A program made the translations under genes and the position numbers. From NCBI GenBank assembly GCA_003993805.1, contig RSEF01000002.1, forward strand, positions 77,235,981 to 77,299,980: a stretch of 64,000 nt of DNA. The letters are read 5' to 3'. Shown piece after piece: positions 21,801-33,080 of the stretch. Source of the DNA: Himantopus leucocephalus. Lineage: Eukaryota > Chordata > Aves > Charadriiformes > Recurvirostridae. The notes beneath the pieces were generated by a model. That model had not been told where the DNA came from, made no database searches, and was given only the letters and a program-made list of their open reading frames with translations. Each line of letters opens with the position of its first letter. Positions within the stretch are counted from its first letter, which is position 1.

Positions 21801-24800
21801 ATGATTGTTTTGTCTAATCTCTTGCTAGTGCAGGCCACAGAATTGCATTCATGGCTTCCTCATACACACGTCAGATATGCTAACTGAACAAAGCATCACT
21901 TTTAGACAGGCACCTGGACTGCAGTGTAAGATTTCAACTGATGGTAAATGTGCTATACCCTTGATGAAGTTATCTCTCCAGTATTAAGAAGCCACCCTTC
22001 CCCTTATCTAATCATCATCTTCCACCATTAATAATTAACAGCTAATAATTGAAAATTTTGATGAATGAAATTAAGCCCTCATTTCTGCTTGTGCAGAAAT
22101 ACTGTATTCACTGAGTTCAGTCCAAGTACAGTTGACTTAGACTTTCCAGACACTTCCGAGGGGGACACATGACAAAGAATTGGGGCCAGCTTGCTCTTTC
22201 AGACCGGCGCAAGTTAAGAAGGGGGCAACAAACTGCCAGACATGAAAGCCTGCAGAGAGAAGTGGATCGGCTGAGTAAGAAGGTACTATTTTTAAGATGC
22301 TTTTCAAAGCAAAATTATCCTCTCACTAATGAAATGACTACCCAGAGGCTGGCAAAGATTGCCTGTTTGAGATGCACCCCAAGGGTGGCTGGCTGAAACC
22401 CTTCCCGCAAAGTTTCCCCTGCAAAGCCTTCCTCCCTGTCTTTTAATGCCACCAAAAATTTCCTCCACTCAGTTATTGCAGACCTGGAGCCTCTTGCAGA
22501 GAGTGAAATGTCAGCCAGACCCTGTGCTCTGGTGATGTACTTAAAGATTAGAAAATAACTGTATAGACTGTGTAATCCACAAGCCAGTTTACCTGCCTTG
22601 AGAGCTATATATATTTTCCCACTCATCAGAAAGGAGGTTACTTCTGCTGTTTGGAAGTATGATGTTTTAACATATTTTTGTGACCTAAAGGCACGTCCTA
22701 ATACGCTGCTGAAATTATTACAAGAGGAGCTCACATTTTCACTTTTAAAAGTGCACTATAAAATCAAGACTTCATATTTCTACCACCCTGTCATCCTGGT
22801 TTGGCTGGTCTCTAATTCCTACCACAATACTAATTTTAGCTAATCATTATCATCATCATTTTTCTTTAAATAAGACCACACTAACCAAAGTGGTGAGGGA
22901 ATGAAGTACATAATTTCTTTTGTAGCCCAATATCTCCATCTTATGGTCATAGCATGTATAAGTGCTAAGGTTTTCAGTTTTCATTTTACCACGACTTTTA
23001 ACGGAGACTTCTGTCTAGCAGGTAAAACACAGTTTAGTATTTTATCTGAAACAGGCGGGGTATTTTTTTCAAAACTTTTAGGATTTTGAACAGGATGTTA
23101 CCACTGAATCTTTTCCTGAGGGAAGGGGCAGTATAAATTACTGGTGATGGATACAATGCCAGCCTATGCTCTTCAACACCAGTGCTGCACCTCATAAGAC
23201 AGAAGCTGTACAGTCAATACCTATCCATGTAGGTGCCAGCAAACCACGGATTTTCACCATTGTGTTCTTCCCCTCTGCCCCTTCCCCAGAATTCCCAAGG
23301 GAAAATTAGGTTATGCAATATTAACAGTATATTTTCATTAATGCTTGGAATCAAGGTCATAGGGGACCAGGCAAAGTCAGAAACAGACACATCGCTAAAC
23401 TCTGTATAGTGAATGGTCTATATATGCTTTACAGCTGCCCCAGATTGGCTGCTCATGGTCTGCAAAGCCTAGAAAGACCCAACAGAGCAGACAACAGCAG
23501 AGACCTGGAGGCAACGAGCTTGGCAGGAAACAGCTGCTGGTAGAGAGAAGTGATAGACAGCAGCACTGATTGCTCTCTCAGAAATGCGCTCCAGATGGTG
23601 ATATGGCACGCTGTGATTCACTGAGAGCAACTTTGTTTGCATGGGGCTAGAATATCAACTCCTGCCTCCACTGAAAAAAAGAGTATGAATATGCTGAGGC
23701 CTCAAGATCAGATGGGAGTAATGAAATCAGACTAGCATACCAGCAGGACTGTGTCCTGGGAGATAGGCACTACACATCAAGCATACCTCTATTAATGATG
23801 CAATTGATAGTACACCTCTTCTGTCACACGATACCCCTGTTCTGGCACTGAATGGCAGCACCATTTGATTTCCCACAGAGGAGAAAAAAAACCCACAGTG
23901 ATATTGAGCCTAGCTAGCCTCAAAACATTTATTTACATTTATTACATTTATTTTATGTTTTATTTACCCATCTATGCCAGTCTTGGCGCAGAGCGGGTCA
24001 GAGAATGTGCAAGCAAGTTATACTTTCAGGAATGTCAAAGAAAACCAATTCCTACCTCAAAAGTTTCCTCTAATCAGAGAACCAGGCAAGCAGCAAACTC
24101 TCCTTTGCTTACATTGTCCACTTTGGACTGCTGCCTCTTCACTTAATTTTGAACAGCAAAATCTGCTAACCGCACAGCGTCTCTTCCCAAGACCAAACAT
24201 TTCATCACAGACTAGAAAAATTAACTCAAAAGTCTATATTTATCAATACCACCTGGCAAAATTTGCAACAACAGCACATTTTGGTGTGGGAAAACTAAAA
24301 ATTTTGATGAATGTCTTAAGCATTTTTAGTTAGTTTTAATGCAGTCTAACGACAATGGCAAATAAACAGTTGCCCATCCAGCCTGCCTACCCGCCGCAGC
24401 TCTTCTGTTTGGTTGAGTGAGAGTCTGTCACTAAGTATGTTGCCAGTACTGCCTCTAATAATTTAGGATGGATGTGATGCTCCCATAATACTCAGCTGTT
24501 GTGTTTTGAAAGAGGGTCTAACTTTTTTCCAAGGTGTTCCGGTTAAGTTTAACCCAAGCACCATTGCAAAGGGAGCACTGAGGGAAATTCCATCGTAAGA
24601 AAGCACACAGCCTCCTGTTCGCATACAGTGACTGTATGGGCTCAGGAACAGGAAAGGCTCTGTAAGTGGGATGTAAGACATGTGCTTGTATGTTTAAAAT
24701 AGCACCCAACTGCTGAAAATCTATGCAGTATGAATCACATTGAATTGAAACCTGCCCAATCCCACCTGAGCAGGACAGACTCCAGAATAATCGGATCCCA

Positions 24801-25261
24801 TGATGCATACCATAGACTAAGTGACCACAGCCAAAAGATGCAAGTGGCGTATACCTGTTATCAGCAATGCAGTCTTTCCTCTAAAATGAGACATTGCTAC
24901 CCAGTTTATATAAACAGAGTGATGGAAAGCGAAGGAATGGGAAGCCATTACTTCATACTTTGCTTTGTCCTGTATTTTTCAGGTAAAATTAAATCACAGC
25001 AGTCTTTATTTAGTCCAACATTTACCAAAAAAAAAATGCATTGGTTTTGTCAGCTAGAGCAAACTCATGGCGGGTGCCAGAATTTTCTCCTTTCCCAGCC
25101 CTCTGCATGGCAGCTTGGGTTCCCACTGCTCTGAATGCCAGTTAGGGACCATGCAGCCAGGGCAGCATGGCAGCCCAGATGGGACCTTCTCACTCAAGTC
25201 ACTCTTCATCACATACCTGTGGTGAACTAATTATTTAACCACTCTGTGAGTTGTTTCTGGT
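21801..25261. other. Unique intergenic sequence
   Basis: No gene or mobile element recognised. It includes a short TCATTATCATCATCATT stretch near 22843-22860 and a splice-like CAG/GTAAAA site at 24980-24988. AT-rich and otherwise featureless. Confidence 0.45.
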
Positions 25262-25264
25262 CAT

Positions 25265-25304
25265 GGAACATAGAGTAGTTCACAGGAACGTAGAGTGGTT
25301 CACA
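25265..25304. repeat. Two 20-bp tandem units
   Basis: GGAACATAGAGTAGTTCACA is followed directly by a second unit with two differences. Confidence 0.8.
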
Positions 25305-28300
25305 CTGTGTCTAAAACTGCACTTGGCCACAGTCAGGAGTAGAGCTAAAACATTGCAAGACTCCTTCTTAAATGAAAACAAAACAAGACACTCAAATAAC
25401 ACCAAATGGAACAGAGATAAAGAAAAATGGATCTAAAAAAATATGAGAGGCGTGAGAGAAGGACAGTTGTCATTACTGGTGTTCCTCAGTTGTAACACTG
25501 GTAAGTCATAACATAGTGCTAAGTTGCAAAATCAGCTCACCTCCTTCTACAATACACACATGCACCACAATCACAAAATAAATCATAGCTGCTACACCTA
25601 CACAATTAAGCAAAATGCTTCTGCCTATTTTCCAGTATATCAGTTACTGAAAGGAGGTAATGGCCATTTACCACTGGGAGGAAACCTGATGCATTAACTC
25701 TCTTTTGCCAAGGTAGGGGCTTTGAACAAAGACACCAACCAATTTCTTCGATTGCATCAGTAAAAACAGGTAGCTGAACTTCCTGGTAGATGGTGATGAT
25801 CATCATCACCCAAATTAAACCTGATTTTCTTAATTCACTATCCAGAAGTTTCATCTGGACCCCGTAACAGTCCTGCTTTCTCCCTGCGAGGTCAGGAAAG
25901 ATTCTGCAGAGTTTGTAAATGGTGGATGATATAGGCATACCGCACTGCAAGACAAAGCCCAGGAGAGTGAGTTTTAAGCTTGCGGCAGGATAATGTCCGC
26001 ATTTAGTCACTGCACTTTTCCTTCTGAGCCCAGGACACAGAGTTTCTGATCTGAATCGAAGGGCTCTTAAATAAAAGTGTCTTCCAGTTTCTAGTAGTTC
26101 TTTATTCTTGGTCTGCCTATGGCATCCTGACAAAAACGCTCATGAGTGCTACCTTCACAACTTAAAGGGGGTTAAGAATGCTGCTTCTCAGGAACACTGG
26201 ACTATAAAATATCACTGTGGAGTTAACAGAACTGTGGAACTGCTGTATCTACTAGTACTTGCAGTGTCATAGGTAAGTCCTTTCCCAGCTCATCAACAGA
26301 TAAAGTTGCAGCCCGTGAGTCTTTCATACACTTTGCATACCTGTTCACACTGCCAAAATGGTACTGTCATGGCAGATATATCCTCCAGAGTAAAAATGGG
26401 GGTGTGATCAAGTATATACACATGGGATATTCTAGTGAAGTTATCTCAGGAACCAGAAAAAAAAAAAAAAAAGAGATGTTTTTATAAAGAATAAACATCC
26501 CTGCACCTGCTCCAGTATTGGTGGTAGCAGGATTCTGACGGATGCTGTTTTGCTCAGAAGAGTCAAAATGTGTTGGAGGGCTGCTTGTGATTTCAAATAC
26601 TTGTAACCTCATGCAACGTTGAATTTTCTGGGCATTTCACTGGTGATACTGAACTTCGTCCTGCAAAGGTAAAAAGAAAGTAAATAAATAATATAGAAAA
26701 GGTCCATTTTAAAGTAGGTGTGTAACAAGATTCCAAACACCCACAAACTTTTGCTATTATAGAGAAGATACAACTTCTGTTCTACCGAATAAATAAGGGA
26801 TCTAGGGAAAGTGCAGTAGAATTGTTGAGACAGCTTTCTTCGAAGAGGTCTTACAGACCCGGTAAAACATACTAGTGGAATGAGGTTAAAACTGCTCCTT
26901 CAGTTCACAGTACATTTTAGAGAATACTATGTGTGCATCGCAATTAAAATACGAAGGATGCAAAACACAAGTAAATCCAAGGAGTGTGCCCGTGTTCAAG
27001 GAGCAATCTCCATAATACCCATGAATGCGAGAATGCATGGTTTTAACAACCTCTGAAGCAGCATTTACATAATAGCCTTTCCCCAGGGAAAAGCAATGTC
27101 AGCGGGTAACTCTGAAAGGCAGGGGCCATGGTCAAACACTGAATCAGCAGGGGCACGCAGTTCAGCGTTCACAGGTTTCTCAGCACCTTCATTTACAATG
27201 ACGAGGATCAAGGGGGACTTGCCTTCCAAAGGGAGGTTTTGCTTGAGCACTGGTAAATATCTGGGGCCGAATCTGCTCAGCTTGTCACATGACAGTTGCT
27301 TCTGAAGTCTCAGCATTGCACTAGTCCCGGGGCAGAGGGGACCAGCTGGTGGCTCTGAGCATTGCCAAGGCCAGCGTCCCAGCAGCACGACCGGGCTGCC
27401 CGTGCAGTCACAGCTCTTACACTAGCCACAGGGCACTGGGTCCAGTGAGGAGCTGCCTTCCTGCAGGGGTCTCGGGAGCAGCAGGAAGAAGACCCTGAAG
27501 AACTGGGATCCATAAGTCCTTGTCTTGCCTTCACCTGCAGCAGGGAAATGGGCTGCTTTGTCCTGCCACTTGGGTAAGTCCGCTTGCATCCCCTTGGCTG
27601 ACTCAGCTAGTGGTGAGCTGTTGGCAAAGCACAGGCTCTTCTTTTTGCTCCCACCTTCTCCATCCCCATGTTCACTTTCCCAAGGGTGACTCTGACTCGA
27701 AGGCTGGAGAGCAGGCGTAAAGGCACAGTGGTGACACTGGGAGACTTACAGCAAGCAAGCAGTAAAGAAACACACATAGCTCAGGAGGTATACAAAGGAT
27801 TTTTCAGGAATATCATTCAACATAGATTTTGAGGTTCTTTAATGGGACCTAAAGCAACTGGCATTCCATTTCCACACACCTCGTGTGTGTTTTGCATTAA
27901 GCATTAATCATGATCCTTGAATATTTAGGCACAAAGAATTCATGTGTTTTCTGACACACGTGTTGATGTTGGATTTATAGTTAAGATATTCTAAAGATTA
28001 AGTGCTCCCCTTAGTGTTAGCAATTTAGAAGGCACATAGCTATTTCCTCTCGTCTAAATACGTGATGATGCAACAGCCAAAATAAATACCCCCAAACACA
28101 GTCAGGTTGCAGTGCCCATAATATCAATGAGACACAGCTCTAATATAAGTAAAATACTGCTTATAAGGGTTTGGCTGGATTAGAGAGAAGAAAAAAATGT
28201 AAGAGTAGATCCAATATACACTCATAATCCGTTGCCCAGGAAAAGAGATAATTGGAATTTAATTTGAGGAATTTTGCAAAGAGGTGTCTTTAAAGTAGAA

Positions 28301-30031
28301 TTATTAAATACAAGCAACATAATTACTCTCATAAAAATAAATTAATTCAAGAAAACATTATTATTATTGAGTTATTAGAGCTAACCATATTTATAAAGCA
28401 CTGAAACTTTGCCTGCTGCCCTTAGAGAAACACAATACTAAGCAAAAATCAAAAGTCATGCCTCATCCCAGAGACTCCCCAGCTTGGACCATCTGGGGCT
28501 TCCTCCACGTGAGAGAAACGCCTGCTTGGCGCAGGGCCTCTGCAGTGGGAAGAATTTGCACCCTTTAAACTTTTCTGCCATGGGGTGTGACTGGCACGTC
28601 TGGAAGAGAAGTAGGGAAGATGGGAAGAGATTACAGTGTCTGGGGTGATAGCCCATGTGGTGCAAAACCTCAGTGATCCAGCTGCAGCCACTATTTCCCA
28701 TGCAAGCCGAGGAAATCAGGGAAGCGCAGAAGCCTTCAAAAGCTATTTTTCCTCCCTTGCTTCTCAATGTCTTAAGGGATGTCTATGGCAGAGGCGAAAA
28801 TCGGCACCACAGAGCTTGGTGTTGCAGAAAAAGGGGCAACAGTGGCTCTACCAGGTGTGAAAGCAATGGTTGTACTGGTTTTGTACTGGCTTCACGCCAT
28901 CAAATAAGGTGGAATTGCTCGTCACCAGCCCCAAAGAGCAACTTTCAAATGGTTGCATTTTATAGAATAGGTGGGCTTTCAAGAAGTGATTTGGAGAAGG
29001 AAATGGAGGGCACTGACACACATTAATCAGAAGGCAGCATGGAAAGGGGCCCCAAGGCGGGAGTGGAGAAAGCAGACAAAAGGAACAGTCATGGCAGATC
29101 ACCAAGGGCAGGAAAGAACGCAGCAGAAGTAAAAGCACTGTTTTAGGTAAGGTATAAAATACGAAGGGCTTAAGGAGTTCAAACACCTCTGGAGGGAAAA
29201 GAAGAGATGAAGACAGTGCAAAGACGCAGAGCCAAGGAGACGGGGAATGAATGGTACAAGGTGGCAAGCTGCCGGCGGGATTTGGAACAGACCGAGGGAC
29301 TGGGAGCAAAATGGGCTGAGCCCGGAGACCGGGATGTGACAACTGGAGCAAGAAATGACCAGAGAAAGGCTTCAAGTGTTGGCAGAGGGGATAGTAGGAG
29401 ACTATTCCTGTTGGAGCACTAGGGAGGGAAAGCAAACACAATTTAGGGCAGTCCAGGAGGAAGTGGAAAGAGAAATCTCCCACTGAATAATGTCTCTTAG
29501 CCATTTAGAAAAATTCCTACTCCACTTAAAGGGAAGGAAAAATAAGGAAGCAGGAATGTCAGGGTAAAAAGAGAGACAAGGAAAAAATTCAGGATTAGAA
29601 GAGCTCAGATCAAGTGCAGAAGGGGGCTAATGGAAGAAAAGATACACATATACGTGGAAAAGACTTAGAAAAGGGAAAGACCTTTTGAATGGGAGGAACA
29701 GAGTTAGGAATAGAGAGGCTTATGGGACACGTAAGATTCTTGCCTTCTCTCTGCCCCAAGATGCAGCCCATGCTTTTAGCTGCATGGGCACAGGGCGGTT
29801 GAAAGGCTGCACATACACGCGCATGCCCTTATCGCTCCTCTTTCTGTACATGGTGGCTGCACCCAGCTCCACGTAGGAGCTGAGCTGTGGCAGAGGCTGT
29901 GTGTTCTAAAAACCCACCAAGGTTACCCAAGCATGCTGCTAAGCACTGGAAAAAAAATAAACAAACAAAAACAACAAAAAGAGCAAACCAAAATGGATTT
30001 CAACACAGTCACTCAGTTGGCTGGAAACTCT
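25305..30031. other. Unique intergenic sequence
   Basis: No gene recognised. It includes an exact 19-bp palindrome (25792-25810), an A-run at 26456-26472, and a purine-rich interval at about 29000-29680 that creates long Leu/Pro-rich frames on the minus strand. None of these frames resembles a protein family. Confidence 0.45.
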
Positions 30032-30121
30032 AGGCCAGATCTTCAGCTCGTATAAGCTGGCGTAGTTCCACAGACATCGCTGGAGATGCTTTGACTTATA
30101 GGAGTGCTGAGGAGCTGCCCC
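30032..30121. repeat. Degenerate palindromic sauropsid repeat
   Basis: The + strand reads GGCCAGATCTTCAGC (from 30033), and later AGGAGTGCTGAGGAGCTGCCC, its approximate reverse complement, with TTCCACAGACATCGCTGGAG in the middle. This matches a short palindromic interspersed repeat I recognise from reptile and bird genomes (GGCCAGATC...GATCTGGCC layout). It is strongly decayed; the family name is uncertain. Confidence 0.45.
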
Positions 30122-31178
30122 TGTGTTCCCATCATTCACAAGAAAAAGTGTGTGTATTTCTTTTCTGTGAACAGACTATGAGCGCAGACCCTCAGCAATA
30201 AGCAAACTAAGCACTGTATCAACTGTTTCAAAAGAAACCTCGCACCAGCAATTCAATAATATAAAATTCCATGTATTCCCTTTTTAACTCTTTAAAATAA
30301 CTACTGGATGCAAGACTCTCTCCAAATCCTGCTGTATCTCCCTCCATCCCCACTTTGCATTTTCCCTCCCAGCCAGGGATGAGATCTTAACAGTCAGAGT
30401 GCTTCAGTTTTCATTTTCTGTTTTCTGATTTCAAGCATATGTTTTTAGAAGTAATCTTTTTGGCATCCTCCTATAGTCAGACTTAATGGCCTGTTTACAT
30501 TTTCATTCAAAATGTTTCTCTGTCTTAAATGAGCAAGACAAATAGCTCTGTTGTACAGTGGCTTTCATTTTATAGTGGTTGTGTGTCACTTCATAGCTGT
30601 GCAAATGCAGATGTGCTCTTTCTTCAGGAGTTTGAAACTAAATAGCTAGTGCATATCTGTTTAAATTTAATTTGAACCTGTAGCTTCCAAACCAAAAGTA
30701 AAATGGAAAAAAATAAAGATTTTTTTGGTGTTTTTTAAAGCAAGTAGAATAGCAAAATTCTCTTCTATTTCTTATTCCCTTATATAACTATTAAATCTCC
30801 CAGAGTTTCATTAAAGTCTTTCTGAAATCAGTTACTTTCATTCCAGTATTTCAGTTTCCTTTATCTTTCTCTCTCTTTAGAGCTCTGTTAAGCCATATAT
30901 TCTTCTCCCAATGTGTATTATATTAATCACCCCATCCAATGAACACCTGTAAAATGTAATCCCCCCAAAAAAAACCTCAAAAGTTGTGAAATTTAATATT
31001 CAAAATGCAACCTAGTAAACAGCAAAGCTCATTTTCCAAATTGGTGACTTAGAAGCAGCCCAATACCATTACAGCTAGTTCCTGCAGCCCTAACTGCAAC
31101 TGGGAGCTCCGCAGGGTTTGGGAGCAATGGGAAGACAAGACACCCTCTCAAGCTCTTGCAAAAGTTGCATACATGACT
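30122..31178. other. AT-rich unique sequence
   Basis: No gene or repeat family recognised; AT-rich with scattered homopolymer runs (for example C/A near 30961-30974). Confidence 0.45.
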
Positions 31179-31328
31179 AGAAGCACCACAGCTGAGGACG
31201 CAGGCTCTGGGGAGCCCCGGGAAAGCGAGAGGAAGAGGTGCATAAGTGAAGCNCAGAAGCACCACAGCTGAGGACGCAGGCTCCAGGGAGCCCCGGGAAA
31301 GTGAGAGGAAGAGGTGCATAAGTGAAGC
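31179..31328. repeat. 74-bp direct duplication across a single N
   Basis: Positions 31179-31252 and 31255-31328 match at 71 of 74 bases, with the single N at 31253 between them. The three differences include CpG/TpG-type changes, as expected for two haplotypes of one locus. Likely an unmerged contig overlap. Confidence 0.88.
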
Positions 31329-31899
31329 CTGAATTCCCATCCCTCACCAGGTCTGCTAAGAAAAGACCAGGCACGCAACAAGGTATTTTCTTCCCCTGGA
31401 GCAGCAATGGGTCAAAAGCCTAGCTGCTGTGCCCACAGCAGATGTTTTTCCCAGTTCCTTCTCCCTCGCTAAGTCGCGATAAATGAGCAACCTGAAATGT
31501 GGTTAGGAACACTAATCAGCAACGAAAAGTACCCTGTGATTCAGCAGTCAGCTTAGGAGCTGAAGCAACCGGAGGCTTTGTCTAGCATGGCACCTTCCAG
31601 CTGAGTTTCGGAGGCGCTGGTTTCCCAGGTTGAGGCTGTTCAGCTTTGTGTGAGTAAGAACGACCAAGTCTCAGACAGGCTAAATATCCTCCTAAAGAAA
31701 TGAACACCCTACAGGGACAGGCTGAACAAAGCTTTCATGACCCCTTTCTAACAAAACCAGTCTCTGACTCAGTTTTTGGCAAGAGAGGGAGAAAGGAGGG
31801 ATCCTTCTGAGACACGCTCAGTGGGAGGGCTTCGGCGAGGGAACATCAGAAGGACCCACCAGATGGACACTTGGACTACATCTAAAGCTTTCTCACATT

Positions 31900-31954
31900 T
31901 CTTTTCCTTCCTCCCCACCCTCCTTCCCCCCCCCTCCCCCCCCTTCCCCCCACA
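31900..31954. repeat. C/T-rich low-complexity tract
   Basis: Nearly pure pyrimidine with C-runs of 6-10 separated by TT or T, ending CCCCCCACAC. Confidence 0.85.
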
Positions 31955-32429
31955 CTCATTTTACCTCTTCCCTACTCATCTACAAAGTGCCTGTTCAAAG
32001 CGCCGGGGGCGGTGATGGATGCCCACACGTGCACACAGGAGCACAGCGGCTGACACTCTGCACGTGCCGGCTGCTGCAAGAAAGGTTCTTTGAGTGTGTG
32101 GCCCGGCAGCCAGGCACGCTGGTGGGGAAGTCTTTCTCCTCCAGCCCAGGTCCACACTGTCCATTAAGGGCAGCCCTTTGGACCAGGTTCGTCTGAGTCC
32201 CCTACAGCCAAGCCTCCTCCAAAGCCTCTTCAGGCACAACCCAGGTGGAACAGGACCCCACACAAACGTGCTCCTACCAACAGGCAAGGGCATGGGCAAG
32301 AAACGGAGCGTGCTGATCATACAGACCCCCCAATGCCACCCTTTTAATGTAGTGAAGGTGGTGGAGGGGAAGGAGAAAGAAGGAGTGGAAGAAAGGCTCT
32401 GTACTGATTGCAGTGGGATTTGGAGCTGA
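31955..32429. other. GC-richer unique sequence
   Basis: Overlapping frames of 60-114 codons on both strands, none with a recognised domain. No repeat seen. Confidence 0.4.
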
Positions 32430-33080
32430 TTTAACGAAGAAAATTACTCCCGGCTCTTAAATTGCTATGGTTTCCTCTTTGATTGACTGTTGGTATTCCT
32501 TTAAGCTTTCAGAGGAACAAATATAATTACAATATGCATTTGATAGTGAGTATTTGTAGTTCTTTTCCATGTAATTTACCTCATTAATCTTTATTCTCTC
32601 TCAAATCAAATAATAATTTGACTCTTCCTCATATTGAGGACATTAGTTTGCTAACAGGTCAAAATCATCAGTTCGCCATTTTGAGCAGATCTATTTTCTT
32701 CAAGTTCTTGGCAAGAAAAAAACTCCTGCTTTAAAAGACAGCGAAGTGTCCTGTCTTGTCTTGTTATTCCATTGGGAACAAATTATTCTTTTATGTATGC
32801 TTTGATGTTGAAATAAAAGGGGTTTTAAATACTATTTCACTGTACTGGTTATAAAAATGGTGTAATTTCCTTGTTATTTGTCTTATTGGAAGTAAGTCAG
32901 CGACAAAAGCACAAATATCATATACACAGAAACTTCCTAAATACCCCTTTTATCCGCAGCGCTCCGTTTTATTGAAGGGCTCCAAACCTATTGTCTGTGA
33001 ATGAAACTCCATCATTATTGTCTACGTGTTGTTATTCTCACTCCAAGTCTGAGTACAGATATACACATTAACCTGGTCAC
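32430..33080. promoter_or_regulatory. Strongest candidate conserved enhancer block
   Basis: AT-rich, repeat-free sequence dense in homeodomain, SOX and POU-like words: CTTTGATTGACTG near 32477, ATATGCATTTGATA near 32533, CTCATTAATC near 32580, CAAATAATAATTTGAC near 32607, and CTATTGTC and ATTATTGTC near 32988 and 33013. The stretch after 32940 combines unusual words without low complexity, as in deeply conserved elements. The position, about 30 kb past FOXF2, suits a distal enhancer. Conservation was not tested. Confidence 0.35.

Noticed and set aside
25606..26133. 175-codon minus-strand frame
   Set aside because: A frame of this length is expected about once in 64 kb by chance (rough estimate from stop frequency). 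No domain, splice context or repeat match seen.
28848..29504. 218-codon minus-strand Leu/Pro-rich frame
   Set aside because: Complement of a purine-rich stretch; hydrophobic composition mimics membrane segments without family similarity.
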